From: Capitella teleta
Taxonomy: Eukaryota > Annelida > Polychaeta > Capitellidae
Reading direction: 5' to 3'
DNA: 64,000 nt
NCBI GenBank assembly: GCA_000328365.1
Contig: KB305197.1
Span: 88,809-152,808 of the forward strand
Below the pieces are notes generated by a model. It made no database searches. It saw nothing but the letters and a program-made list of their open reading frames with translations, and was not told the DNA's origin. Shown in pieces: positions 51,269 through 63,905 of the stretch (the first letter of the stretch is position 1; each line of letters begins with the position of its first letter). The translations under genes were made by a program, and so were the position numbers.

Positions 51269-52884
51269 ATGTTAAACAGTCACATGTGATTTGTCTGTAA
51301 AGAGGGCCATGAAAATTAGAGTTGCGTCACAGGCGATCCGGAAGTTCACGAGGAGGTTCTTTATTTTCACAAAATAGTTACACCAAGCGTGTCCGTGTCA
51401 CTGTATTACCAATATCATGTTCTTTAATTTGTAAGTTAGTTCCTATGTGTGTCACCTTCTTGGGAACGTGTGATCTCGCGTGGCCGCGTGGATTCAGAAG
51501 GTGATACAAATTGAGAACACTCTCCGAGATGAACTAGGTCCCCACTGCGCATGAGCGAGCAGCAAATAATATACGCATCAAATTCCCCTTTCCTGCATAA
51601 ATGCATTCACAGCCCAAGACAAGAGTTCTCTTCTTCGCAATCTGATAAACTCGGATGGTTGTTGATAAGCGATAAGCATGATGAAAATTGATATACAAAT
51701 TCCAATCCATCTTATTTTGATCAAAGTTCTGATGCTTAACTGACACAAATTACTTTTTGTACATAAATGCGTATTTTTCCCCAAACACATGAACAGATAT
51801 AATCAAAATTCGTTGCATTTGGTCTCTGAGTAAAATGAACATTCCACTGCCTCATACGTGATTAAACCTTATTCAACGATTTAAACCGATAGGTATTTAT
51901 AATTGAATCAAAAGCCCAACGAGAACAAATGTTTCAATGCAAAGCACAGTTATTTTCTATGTTCTCAGTAGAATACTTAAGCTATTTGGGCATTCGAAAT
52001 GATGTAATTTATGAAGATTAGCAGCTATACACATTAATTTTTTTTTCTTTCTGAAACGCTAATTAAATGATTCTGTTGGCCTCCTGCCAACATACCTTAA
52101 GAAAGCGTAACGAATTATACAGAATTTTGGACGCAACCGAAATGCACGCATAAGCTATTAAGTTGTTTAGCTGAACGAACTATTGCATAATGGTGTTCAT
52201 TGCGACGGTTTCCTTAACACGCCATCTGAGCATTCATCTTCTGCGCCAAATGGACACACGAAATGGACACTGGGGGCTGTAATGGACAACATCGGATCTT
52301 GGTTGTGGATTAAGATGACCTTATGCGAGGCCTCATTAGATCATTTATTTAACAACGAGTTATGTGACCCGTTTAATTATAACTCACGATGCCGCAAATG
52401 ATTATATGATGAGGTATATAGAATAGTCTATGCCCGTAAGCGGATAAATAGAGCATTTATAACCAGATGCTCTCCTATTTAGTACATGCACCGTTCTCGA
52501 ACACAGGTGGTGAGTGCTCGGGGTGCATTTTGGTCAACCTGATTCTTATATCACCTTCTAGTATTTCGCATGCGCCTTTGAATAAGGGTTTCTAAGTAAT
52601 TACAGTTCAAATACAAAGACACATTTTTCATAGGTTCAGCCTCTCCCAATGGACCACGTACTTCCACCCTTATTGGACACCCACCATCAATTTGACATTT
52701 TTTCCGTACTCACTGCCTCGTTTCGTGACTATCCTAATATTCGATATCAACTTAATCGCAATCGATTCCAGTACTTATCAAGAGATACAGATTTCTTCTT
52801 TGGTCGCAACATCGTGATTAGCCATCCGCGTGTCGCCAAATTTCCTCTTCTCTCTCCCAAAATCCCCCATGAAAGCCAGACGGG

Positions 52885-52911
52885 TTTTTTTTTTTTTTTT
52901 TTTTTTTTTTT
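52885..52911 (+). repeat. poly(T) run
   Basis: Uninterrupted T-run of 27 bases. Confidence 0.95.
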
Positions 52912-53804
52912 CTGTCTGATGCAATGTAGTTTTGGGATAAGGAGGAGCATAAAACACGCGAATTGGGCCCCAAAAGGAACATCGCTTACCACTCACTATT
53001 GGGGCTTCCTATCGGGCCAAGAATAGAAGTGTTTGGCGTGTAAGTGCCTTCACACGACCGTGTATGAATGGAACGTTTTATCCTATTTTCTCTATCGCCA
53101 TGCCTCGAATGCAAATCTTGCCGATTTAAGAAGGAGAAATATCGCACAAATACTCTCGCATCTTCCATCAGTCTGAATGCTAATGTATTCATTGAAAGTA
53201 GATAGATGATTGCTGAAGCTATAAAGACATTGTTACAACAATAAATTTAAAAAATTCGGATGATCAAGAAGAACATATTTCGAAGGTTCAGTGAAACCAT
53301 GGTATATTAAGATACAGTTTTATATAATCAATTCGTGAGTCGTGGTCTAAGGGCTTGGTAAGTATACATGTCATGGTGGTTCTTAGATTGCTCATTTTTA
53401 AATCGATTGGAACACTCGCCTCATTTCAGCTCCGTTGCTTTTGTCAAATTATATCAAAATAGACGCCACTCATATTCTGCCTAATGAAGCGAAAGGTAGC
53501 CATGATTGAGTCTAGACCCAAGAAATCACGCTATAACACGTGGACATGAAACAATTGTGGGTTATTGTTATTGAACTACTCCACGAATCTCAGCGGATAC
53601 GGTTCGAACCAGATCACGGATGTAACGATAGATGAAACGATGTCTCGTCAGTCCCATGGTGAAGTGTGTATGCTTCAGAATATTGTTGTCAAGAACAACA
53701 TAACAATGTCTCATGCGATTTAAGATGAAGCAGAGCCTGGTTACACATGACTAAGCGATAAATTTTCCTGGTTTTGACTTTTGACGTCACGTTTCAAATC
53801 AAAA

Positions 53805-53808
<4 letters not shown>

Positions 53809-53847
<39 letters not shown>
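53809..53847 (+). repeat. poly(A) run
   Basis: Uninterrupted A-run of 39 bases. Confidence 0.95.
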
Positions 53848-53849
<2 letters not shown>

Positions 53850-55249
53850 GTACTCAGACCGTGGAATAAATGGCCCTCGGTTGTTATAAATGCCGAGCGT
53901 GAATGGTGCAAACATTGTGACGGAAAAAATTAAGCCAACTTCACGTGATTCGTCCGTAATTAAATTTTGAGCAGTTTCTTTGCATCGTGGTCTTTGTCCA
54001 ATGAAAAGCAATGATTGATAGAACCGTGCACGCAATAGAAAATCGTGAAGCTTTCCTCCATAGTCACGTGTTCTGGGCTCCTAAACATGTCCATCCATCT
54101 CTGAGAAAAAAACAATTCCGCTGCCATGTGCTGTCAATTTCATTCCTTTTTTCAGATGTCTCTTCAATAATATATGTGTAAGTCGGATTGTTGGATTATG
54201 TTGGAGATTCAGTATAAGACTAGTCTAAGATTATTGCGACGAAGAGGCTTACTTTTGCTAAGAAGTTTCCATGGCTGGGCGTGTTTATTTGTTTTGCCAA
54301 AACAATCTTCAATAAATATATCGTGGTTAATTAATGTACGCAACGGAATTGTTGCATTTTCATAGTATTATATTTGTTTGAAAATGAATACAAGAACAAC
54401 ATACGGAGTAGCATGCACAGCTGACTACAACAGCTTCAGTCCCATGGACGTCCCTCTCAATATGAATAATTCCAAATCCGATTCCCAAGTGTTGTATTCA
54501 ATTGGACAGAGATCGGTTGAGAAGTTGATCTGCTGACCTCAAAGGTCACGGAGTCATTTATTTTCAGGGGCTGTGCGGAAGACAAGGATAAAGGGGTGAA
54601 TGAATTGCATGAGTGCTAAGTCTGAATTGAGTCATTGGAGTCTTGTACATAGACCTGCAGGGGTGGTGAAGTTTGACTATTTGCACATATATATGAAAGC
54701 ATTTTTACACTGTAACATATTTCGATAGTTATATGACGTACTTACTGCGTTTCAAAATTCAATGTGATTAGCTGCATTCTTTGGGCTTTGGTTTAATATA
54801 GCACAACTTACACAAGCCACAATCTTCCAGCATTTGGAATGATCCGGAGCACATTCACCCAATGAAGACCAAGTAACTCGGGTCATACAAGGTCATCAGC
54901 TGATCTCTTATTGACACATATAGGCAGTGGGCAGATCCTTGAGACTCGATCGTGAGTCGTGTTGCTACGTACCCTGGAGGCACGTTCCATTTCGCTGTTG
55001 ACGCAAACGATTGAGCCACAAAAGCATGCACTAACCAGTGCTAATGCGTCACATATAGCAATAAACACGTGACACAAGGTGTCAACGACGGAAGTACTTG
55101 TGACAAACATAAACTATATTTCGTATACACGATGCTATTTCACACAAAAATGCCAGGATGACCTCTAATTGTGACACCACAGAACGTGATTACCCCAGAG
55201 CTGTTACATGTCGCAATAACTGACTTATTTGTATATCCTTGGGAATTAA

Positions 55250-55345
55250 AGATACATTATAATCTCGATATGTCGAATTTCAAGGGACCGTCGAAATAAC
55301 TTCGAGTTATAGATCCTTCATGATATAGTAACTTGGATCAAGCAT
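55250..55345 (+). mobile_element. pogo/Tigger-like terminal fragment
   Basis: ATAATCTCGATATGTCGAA followed by GTCGAAATAACTTCGAGTTAT resembles the end of the element at 24725 (AAAACCTCGATGTGTCGAA, then ATTACTTCGACTTCG). It is more diverged than that copy and no opposite end is found nearby, so it is probably a solo remnant. Confidence 0.45.
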
Positions 55346-55529
55346 GGAAAAAATGAGTCGAGTTGATTTTTCTCTTCGTAGCCACGATGACGAATGGACG
55401 TGCAGAGACAAAATGATCACCCAACACGTACTGCTCTCCGCTCAGTAATATACCAAGTATCCACCCACTTTGAAGTCTTGCCTATCATATTTTCTCTGAT
55501 ATTACCGATTTAAAAAGATCATAATCGCT

Positions 55530-55660
55530 TTGTAGATTTGTGTAATCATTAAACAATGCCAACCACAAAGAAACGCATTCAATGAGGCTGTGAATCTTTG
55601 TTTTGACACCTATTGCAAGCATGAATAGGATTGTTACTCCGAGAATCGGTCACAGTCAAC
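55530..55660 (+). repeat. dispersed repeat, copy 1 (partner near 60295)
   Basis: Shares with 60295-60445, in the same order and orientation, GATTTNTGTAATC, AAACAATGCCAAYCACAAA, ACGCRTTSAATGRGGCTGT and ACTCCGAGAATCG. It lies just after a pogo-like fragment and may belong to it. Confidence 0.6.
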
Positions 55661-55699
55661 TTCGAGAAAGGTGTGAATGGCGCTAATTGGACGCTCAGA

Positions 55700-57105
55700 A
55701 TCCAGCAATTGATTAACAGCTTTATCCAATCACAGACACAGTTTCTCTAGCAATCAACTAACTAATAAAAGTAATAAGTGCAGTGATAATTATACGAATC
55801 CTGATTGCTGATAGCGGGAATCGTGAGGAGAGGTAAACTACAGAGATTGAACCTTGAAGGAAAGAATGTTGCAAACGGTCTCCAAGGCGCAATTAGCGTG
55901 AATTCCGCTGATCCCAAGGGAATATCTGACCATGAAAATCGAACGTTTTTATTTTTACCCCTCGTCGATTATTCCTCCAATGAAACCAAGTTAATTCCAT
56001 GTATTATTTGAGCATTTTCTTCTTGCCATTTTGATCAATGTGTAAAGGAAGTCATTGCTTGACCAAGCGGCGGAGGTGCCCTTGTGGCAGACCATCGCTC
56101 AGGGCTCCCTCCGCTGTTCCGGCGCCAATTTGCTTACGATCAACGTTAAAGAGAACTAACGACCCCCCAGATGTTTAAAAAACTGATAAATTATATATGA
56201 TCAATTACAGGAGACGACAATTACCACGAGAATGCTACCGGTTTGAATACAAGCCGGTCTGCAAGCCAGTTGCTACAACTTGCTTTAAAAACAACAAAGT
56301 ATAATGCATCGAATTAGGAGTCTTGTTAATTAAACAGACCCTCTTGCCTCTCAACAAAGAAAAAGTGTCATCCAATCATCATAGAAGACGTTGATTTACC
56401 GATAAATCAAGGCGAACAAGCATGGTGACCTTTTGTGAACTCTGCTTTGTGCACTTTGCATGAACAGTGGGTGGGAATAGATGTCCTGGCTAAGACGAAT
56501 ATCAATTTGCAAGAACGAGATCTATTTGATAGGTGTCATGACATAATTTGATGCGGTTCATTGTTGAATGTGTTTATTCTATCTTACCATTTAATAAATT
56601 TCTTTATGCTTCAACTGAATGATATTTCACGAATATATTGATGTACACAAAGGCATTTTAGGATTTGATGCCTTGTTCCATAAATTCATAGATACCTGGC
56701 TCAAAAAAAAAAAAAAAAAAAAAAAAAAAACCAATGCACAACAAAAGTACGAGTTCGCTATAAAATAATTGCGGTTTGTGACCCTTAGATCAACTCCACG
56801 CTCCAGGCAGGCTTATGGATATATTCAAGAAGCCGTCTGTCTGTCTTCCCAAAGTTCAAGGCACTCGTTTGCGTATCATTCCAGTCAATTTCAGCGGCCA
56901 TCAAAGTGATATTTGTCGTGAGAGCGCTCGAAAGAATGTTTACCGGGATTTGTGGATTGGATTTGATTATATATAATTATGGTCTTCCATATACCAGTAC
57001 AATGTGATGGATATCATATGATCAGGTATTGCACAAATTGAAAAAATGAACGCTTTATAGTCTTTGTCGAGTATTAAATTTTAATATTTCATTTCGGATA
57101 TTATC
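55700..57105. other. intergenic, no gene seen
   Basis: No supported gene; an A-run of 28 bases at 56703-56730. Confidence 0.45.
56703..56730 (+). repeat. poly(A) run
   Basis: Uninterrupted A-run of 28 bases. Confidence 0.95.
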
Positions 57106-57536
57106 CATGCAATCAGATAATATCATATAGAATGACCCAAAAGGAGAGAGTTGTTGCTAATTGCATACTTGATTTTATGGATTGGCAATGCTTATGTTTT
57201 TGGATCTCATTGAAAAAAAAGTATTGTGTCTATGCATAGCTGATTAATAATTGAATGCCTTTTATCCGAAAAGCTGAATTGAATGGATGATTATGAAATT
57301 GTCATTGATTTATCAGGTTTACTTATTGAGTTGCAGATACGAATTAGGCGTTATCATTCCATGTAGAGTTATCGGGGGCATAATTATCAACAATAAACCG
57401 TTATCATTCTATTATTTATGAGACACACCTGCGTCAACACGAGAGACCAATGTCATGAAATAATCAGCACGCGTCATTTCGCTGATGTCGATGTCATGTC
57501 GTGGATTTTGACCATTCAAACAGATCCATGTGCACG
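57106..57536 (+). repeat. dispersed repeat, copy B (partner at 20582-21002)
   Basis: Same orientation and order of blocks as copy A. It has a few extra bases, for example around 57390-57410, and similar minus-strand peptide content (CTWICLNGQNPRHDIDISEM and on). Similarity fades after the shared GATCCATGTGCAC. Confidence 0.8.
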
Positions 57537-58665
57537 GATTGCAATGATCAATTTTACTTTCTTCGTGTGTTCCCAGAAAATGAGAGAAGGTTGCTTGAAA
57601 ACTGGCTGTTGCAGTCACAGGGAGTCTTACCAGTGGGCTCTGGATACATGAAATGCCTATGCAGCCTTCTAGATAGTATATATTAATATCAAGGGAAGTC
57701 ACTGATTTCTCAGAATAACAATAACAAAGCCTTGGAAGCTACATTCTCCTCACGCGAGGAAGCTGAGGCTTCGGATCTGGCAAGATTCTGAATAAATGAC
57801 ACCAAAAACTCGGCACGGCAATGGCTAATTACTAATTAATTGCACAAAAATGCTTTCATTTCCAAAGCGACTAGCAACGGGTACGATGACTGCAGCATTC
57901 GACATTCACCTTAACAAGCCGCTCAGTGATTAATCAATAATATTCCAGCTGAGAAATGCAATTGAAATTAATCAAAGCATTCATTCAATAGAGATCAGTC
58001 CAGCAGTATGATTTTATAAGTTATTCCATGCATATAACAGTATTCAGATAATTTTATAGTTCGAAATACTGGTTATAAATTATAAAGTCATTAGATCGAT
58101 AAAACAACATGTTGTGATGTATATAAAACGATTCTAAACATATACACCAGAGGACGCTTTATGTGTCGTCTGCTATTTCCCGTCAAGTCTTAACTTACTT
58201 ATGCAATGTGTCTTCTGACTCTAACTCCTGTTACCAGCATATTTCATGCTCAATTTGACTTTCAAAATAACTTTTATTGTTCGAATGACATTTACAGACA
58301 GGTTGTTTCACTCTAAAGCCTTTCTGTTGAATTAAGAATGTATCCTAAGCTCTCCACTTTTGCCGCTCCATTCCGGTTTTAAGGATTTGATTTCGACATT
58401 TAGCGATCGTAATTTTAGTACAGTTTACTGCGGGCTAAATATTTGCTGCGTTCCGACAAAATAGATGCATTGTACCCGTTGCTAGTCGTTTTGGAACTGA
58501 TTGTATTTTCGGGCAATTAATTAGTAATTAGGCGTTGCCGTACGTACGTACAATATTATTGCTGTCAATCGTTTCATTTATTGATGATCTTGCCAGATCC
58601 TAAGTTTCGGCTCCCACTATTGAGGAAAAGATTACTTTCGAGGCAAGCTTGCTAAGATTTACGCG

Positions 58666-58667
<2 letters not shown>
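57537..58667. other. intergenic, no gene seen
   Basis: No coding frame, RNA gene or array is recognised. Confidence 0.45.

Positions 58668-58701
<34 letters not shown>
58668..58701 (+). repeat. (AT)n microsatellite
   Basis: About 16-17 AT dinucleotides, followed by looser AT-rich sequence. Confidence 0.95.
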
Positions 58702-58706
<5 letters not shown>

Positions 58707-59350
58707 TATATAAATTTTTTTATCGCACCTTTAGCTCAACTCTGTTGACGGAGGTCGCTGACATTTGAAGCCGACCGATATTTCGACGTTTGAGACGTTC
58801 TTCCTCAACTTCTCCACAGTTTTCACCTTCCTATGCTTAGCAGCGAATTTCTTCTGTGCTGATAACAAACACATTATGCAACTCAGCATGATTATGTTTA
58901 CAAGCACTACTCGTCCGTGGTTGCATGAACAACATGTCTGTGGGAGGCTGGCCCTCGGGGCTGAATCTTCCCCTCTGCAGACTGAACATCGGGTCAATCT
59001 TCTATGAAACACCAGGGTTCAGTGCATTTATTAATATTGGTCTAATCAGTATGAACAAAATTTAAAAAAAAGGTTAGCTTCCTGACCATAGTTTGCATAG
59101 TTTGGATAGACTGTATTTGAAAGGTTTTTTTTTTTTACCACCAATCTAATATCCCGGTGCATTTCAATGGCATTATATTCCGGAGATGGGTCAATGACTC
59201 AAAGAGGGTCAATTGTTTCGTAGACTACTCTGGATGCCGCTGGGTCTTCTATTTTCTTTGGAGGCCTGGAAATGTGAATTGTGCACATCAAAATTAAAAT
59301 CAGAATATCTGAAAGCTGTCTGAACTACATCGAAGCCGAAGACTTTACTA

Positions 59351-59392
59351 AGAAAGAAAAAAAAAGAAAAAAAAAAAAGAAAAAGAAAAAAA
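59351..59392 (+). repeat. A-rich tract
   Basis: A-runs broken by single G residues. Confidence 0.9.
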
Positions 59393-59431
59393 TGAATGAA
59401 AATAATTTTGTTTCGTGTAATACTAATACAT

Positions 59432-59698
59432 CCACACATAAATTCACACACACCATCACACACATCATGACATTCACACACATACCATCACACACACACC
59501 TTCACACACCATCACACACACCATAACACACACATACACATACGCACACACACACCCTCACATACACCATCACACACATTCCACTTGGCACCATATAACA
59601 CTCGCCAATGTGCCGTAAAACACTAATTTTCTTTTCCACACACACCATCGCACACCATATCACACATCACACATACACGTCATCAAACGCACACACAC
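59432..59698 (+). repeat. CA-rich simple repeat
   Basis: Imperfect (CA)n with recurrent CACACCATCACACA units. A non-repetitive break lies at about 59580-59635. Confidence 0.9.
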
Positions 59699-59900
59699 AC
59701 ATGCCCCGGAATTGACGCTCTCTTCTATTCTATATATGGGCAGCTTGACTCCCCCTCCCTTTAAATAAAATTTACTTTCTTTTGTTTTTTGTTGTCTATT
59801 GCTCTGCACATATTACTATGTCCTTTTTGATATGAAAATATTAGATGCAATATTCAAGAAGCCCAATGCTTGGGATCCAGCTCTACGTTTTTTTTCTCTG

Positions 59901-59929
59901 AAAAAAAAAAAAAAAAAAAAAAAAAAAAA
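59901..59929 (+). repeat. poly(A) run
   Basis: Uninterrupted A-run of 29 bases. Confidence 0.95.
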
Positions 59930-59981
59930 CAACAACATAAACCTTGAGCAAATTAGCAAAAGTCTAATGTGGACGGCATAC

Positions 59982-60101
59982 TTCTGGGTTTTCTGAACTT
60001 CTGAATCACGAGAATAACGGTAAACGCCCCGAGAACAACTCCGACGAGGATTCCAATAATCTTTGCTATCATCAGATTATGAACATGAACATTTTCCGTA
60101 G
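59982..60101 (-). CDS. probable single transmembrane exon, gene unrecognised
   Basis: A 120-bp minus-strand exon between a good acceptor (TTTATAAATTCTAG) and a donor (AGAA^GTATGC). Entry and exit are both phase 1, a symmetric class common in cell-surface proteins. It reads TENVHVHNLMIAKIIGILVG, then VVLGAFTVILVIQ, then the basic stop-transfer KFRKPR. That gives one hydrophobic helix of about 23 residues with the cytoplasmic side C-terminal by the positive-inside rule. I could not link convincing neighbouring exons; extracellular exons would lie at higher coordinates. Family unknown; chance is possible but the composition and splice sites argue for a real exon. Confidence 0.4.
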
Positions 60102-60294
60102 CTAGAATTTATAAATGCGTATGACAATTCTTGAATTATCTCGTTCGAAATATAGGTCATTATACGTATCCCAAGACTCTGATCGAATATCCACGAACTG
60201 GTGACCCAATCGTGTCTCCACCCGTTCCCCTTAACAATAGCAAAGCTAATTAAGTATTCCTTCCCTTTGGAGTCCCGATTTGTGCCGATTTGTA

Positions 60295-60445
60295 AATATT
60301 TGTTGATTTCTGTAATCGTTTTATGGTTATATAAACAATGCCAATCACAAAAGAACGCGTTGAATGGGGCTGTATTTGTTTCCTTTTCAGACCATGATAA
60401 GCATAAGAAATAGTGAGTAACTCCGAGAATCGCTCGCTACTCGAA
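60295..60445 (+). repeat. dispersed repeat, copy 2 (partner near 55530)
   Basis: Same block order as 55530-55660, with an insertion of about 12 bases after TGTAATCG. No terminal repeats recognised. Confidence 0.6.
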
Positions 60446-63041
60446 CCATCCACTCGAGCACAAGTGGTTATTTGGCCGAGCACTCAGCCATATATCCTTC
60501 GATCGTGGATCATTGAAACCATACATGGCGCTGTTTTTCTGTACTTTGCGTCAAAATTTTGAGATATCCTAGGAGTATCACATTTCTCTCCGGGGCCGGG
60601 AATCAATTGAATACCGATGACATAGGGAATGGCTTTAATAAAAATGACAAAACAATACAAACTATTTCGAAAAGCGAACCTTATAATACGTTTGATTCTT
60701 GATATAATGCCATTAATTCACGATTTAAAAAAAAGCACCTTCATTTCGGTCGCTTGTAATTACAGTGTATTTTATTTTATTTTTTGTTTATTAAGATTCA
60801 CTTCGCTACAATCACTAGCATTATCACTTCTGATGTTCTTATCGCCTAGACAATATTTCAATAATTTTTGCAGCTCGATCAGTATATTTCTCGACAAGGA
60901 TTCTGGGTACATTTTTGCACGATTAAGTGATACATCACTCCAACACGGACGAATCTTACGATGCATCATTCTTACTCTCACAGTTACTCCATGGAAACAG
61001 CATTTGAATAGACCCACGCATTGCAGTGTGTCGTCATGACGAGGCAACAGCTACTCGATTAAACCATGGTAGACCGTAAAACAGTCAGTCACAGCGCGCA
61101 ATTCAACAGTTTTCAATGAAACACAATGCAGAAATGCAAGGAATATGCCGCAAATGTCATAACAGGCATTATTTCATCTGACACACCGAGCATATCGACG
61201 CAAGATGTTCACCTCTGAGATCACCATTCAGCGCAAGTCCATTGAAACCCAATTCTTAGCACCATTGTCTGTTCATGGGTGATTCGTCTGCAAGTATGCA
61301 GATAGCAGGTCGCCGGGCCTGGATATGCTGTTACATCAATCGAGCAATTGGCCCATCAAGCAAGAATAGTCGTAATTTTTGTACTCTTGGCTGAACATTA
61401 CGGAACCTAATCACCATTGCTAAAAAAATATTGCAAATTTATAACCATTTGTGTTTGCTGGTCTACAGATTTATATAGTGAGAATCAGACGTTAGAAATA
61501 TATAATTTGTGTGTCAATTGTGTACCAATCAAGCTCAAAATGACGGATGCGTGCCAGCAGCAGCCAATTGTGCTAATGATTATATTGCAAGCATGCATAG
61601 AGGCATAAATTGCAAGTAAAGTAAAGCAAGCTTTCACCATCTTCCGCCCGTATGGATGTCTTACTATGTTTGTTTATAGATTAAGTTCATGCTCTTTGAG
61701 GTTGCACGTGGGCTAGCCTGGCTGACTGCTGACTGATACTCAATCGAGACAATCAATTGCATCAGCGTGTCCATCAATCATAGTGACCTTATTTCCAAGA
61801 AGTATTATAACATTGTAGAAATCAATTAGATTGATCTTACTTCCAAACTCATTATACAATAATGACAGGACTACATGTACTTCCAAACTTCATGGCGATA
61901 AAGATAGATAAATATAGAGAGCTATTCATGCTTCAAAATGCTGCTCCAAGTTTTAAAGTTGGATTTTCATTTGCATGGCTTATCAACACTCGAAGCCAAT
62001 CATCCAAGTGTTAATACCCTTTCCTATAATTATTCTTCAATATCATTACGGAATGTTCATCTCCTACACAAGACGAAATGAAGTCACGCCGAGATCCAAT
62101 CAGTCTTTCATCAACACAGATTAGCCACGTCCACCTTAAAAGTAATCAAAATGATGTTTTTTCTTTGCACTAGAATCCTTCTTGTTTATATTGTTCTTTT
62201 TTTCTGCAGCCGAATACAATTAGTGTGAATAATGTGTTTTAGACGACATTGCACAAGATTGTTTTGCTCTCCACGTTTGCCTTTGGTTGATTATTTTCCA
62301 TTATACCACTCAGTGAGTCTGCCAGCCAATGAGGCTTTGCGTATTTGAGTGCATAATCCGTACATAATGAACGTATAAATAAACAAAATTATAGATCACT
62401 CTCGCCATTCACCTAATGTTAAGGTCTCAAAATGCAATTTCATAACGCAATCGCTGATTGGACCTTATTAAGTATAGCTCAATTATTGTCTAAATGCAGA
62501 TAATATATTTAGATTTTTTAAGAGTTTCTTTTGAAGCGCAAAAAGAACATAAATACATGCGCTAAAATAGGATCGTCGGTTAATTGGCTCCATAATCTCT
62601 TGAACTTGTTTATGTGATTATATTCATCTCCTTCCCGTGAATTATTCCTTAATTAGGTTCTGTGATAGATCATTTTATGTGAGGGTCCACGGCAAAACAG
62701 GTGACATGGGTCATGATAATACGTTAGAGGCACATTCGGACAGCTGACATTCTCCTGAGTATTTTGGTGCAAAATTCAAGTGATTATCTCAAGGGGTTTG
62801 CGAATTTACAGCGTTTTGAAGTCCAAAAGTTTAAAAATCTTCATTTCCGAGAAATTCGTGATTGAAAGTCTAGATTAATATTACTAATATTCATTTAGGC
62901 ATATTTCAGACCGCAGATATCATATCATGATGAAATTTAACATGCCTGTTCTCCTCATCCTGGTGCCTATTACAGACAAGTTTCATCAAGATTAAGCTTT
63001 GGCAAAAAAGTTACAATGTTTTACAATAATTGTAATAAACG
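60446..63041. other. gene-poor stretch
   Basis: No supported gene or RNA. Several frames of 60-136 codons on both strands have no recognisable domain. Confidence 0.4.

Positions 63042-63075
<34 letters not shown>
63042..63075 (+). repeat. poly(A) run
   Basis: Uninterrupted A-run of 34 bases. Confidence 0.95.
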
Positions 63076-63077
<2 letters not shown>

Positions 63078-63152
63078 CCCAGAATCCGAACTGAATAATA
63101 TATTTGATATTCAAGCTACAGTAAGAACAATTAAACAATTTGATTCTCCAAA

Positions 63153-63230
63153 GGTGGAGGTGGAGGTGGAGGTAGAGAAGGAGGAGGTGGAGGAGGAGGA
63201 GGAGGAGGAGGTGGAGGAGGAGGAGGAGGC
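63153..63230 (+). repeat. (GGA/GGT) purine-rich microsatellite
   Basis: GGTGGA and GGA triplets, strongly purine-rich on the plus strand and capable of triplex formation. It explains the Leu-rich and Glu-rich frames on either strand. Confidence 0.9.
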
Positions 63231-63306
63231 GTGTCATTATCAGGCCTTGCATCGGAACCGAAAAAAAAAGAGCATAATGTAGTGAATATGCAAACAACAA
63301 TTGAAT

Positions 63307-63312
63307 TTTATT
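63307..63312 (-). promoter_or_regulatory. candidate poly(A) signal for the minus-strand gene at 63.4 kb
   Basis: AATAAA on the minus strand, about 130 bp beyond the predicted stop at 63443-63445. Confidence 0.35.
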
Positions 63313-63442
63313 ATTAGTATAAGAATTTCTAGAAGCTCTATTCGTCCTCTTTAAAGATGGCTTAATTAGGGGGTAGGGGTGGATAGAGGCGTCCATTATT
63401 CTCGTCACTGGTAGGCCCAACAGCGCACTCAGCACATAGCCA

Positions 63443-63711
63443 TCAATAAACTTGAAGGCGGAAATGCATGTAGATAGTTCGTGAATGTTCTCTCTTCTTC
63501 TGGCGCTTCAGCTTCGAAATGCACGTAATGTCGGACACATTGATTCCAGCAGCCATCAGTCGGAGGTGCATCATATTCTGTTCACCTGGTTGCTGACTTA
63601 GGTTGAAAAAAATTCAGTAGGAATAGCTAACTCACAATATGGATAGGCAGCCATGTCCATTTTCATGCTGGCCATCTCTTCAGGTGTGAATAGCTGGCTG
63701 TCGGGACCATT
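63443..63711 (-). CDS. probable 3' exons of an unrecognised gene
   Basis: Two minus-strand exons joined in frame: an upstream one from at most 63711 down to 63636 (donor CATATT^GTGAGT) and a terminal one 63585-63443 (acceptor GCAACCAG). The joined reading is NGPDSQLFTPEEMASMKMDM, AAYPY, then CEQNMMHLRLMAAGINVSDI, then a basic stretch KLKRQKKREHSR, ending LQVY and a stop. An AATAAA lies downstream. The upstream end of the first exon is unresolved, because an in-frame stop lies just above it, so the true acceptor must be within it (perhaps after CCCGACAG). The gene would continue beyond the window. I do not recognise the family. Confidence 0.35.
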
Positions 63712-63857
63712 TCAGTAGTGCTGGAGAAAAGAATTGCATATAAGTCTGATGCGCAACTGAATCAAACTAACTACTAAGCATCCCAGTAAGAATAAAATCC
63801 ACATCTGTGGGTTGATTGCCACTGGCGCCTGTCATAAATACTATCATTACTACTACA

Positions 63858-63867
63858 ACTAACAATG

Positions 63868-63899
<32 letters not shown>

Positions 63900-63905
63900 T
63901 GTAAT
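63858..63905 (+). repeat. (AAT)n/(ATT)n palindromic microsatellite
   Basis: A run of AAT triplets passes into ATT triplets, so the tract is self-complementary. Confidence 0.85.

Larger units (their letters stand above)
50445..55244. other. gene-poor stretch
   Basis: No supported gene. Contains a perfect hairpin (51234-51268), a T-run (52885-52911) and an A-run (53809-53847). Short frames on both strands look random. Confidence 0.45.

Noticed and set aside
53330-53470. tRNA-like fragment (GTCGTGGTCTAAGGGCTTGG)
   Set aside because: It resembles a Pol III A box, but no B box or cloverleaf follows.
58731-59012. 93-codon minus-strand frame with a paired plus-strand frame
   Set aside because: The cysteine-rich reading has no recognisable domain; it could be the tail of an old retroposon, but I see no diagnostic motif.
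59209-59526. Frames over the A-rich and CA-rich tracts
   Set aside because: Low-complexity translation products, not genes.
62992-63435. 147-codon minus-strand frame with Leu and Phe runs
   Set aside because: Generated by the poly(A) and GGA microsatellites on the opposite strand.
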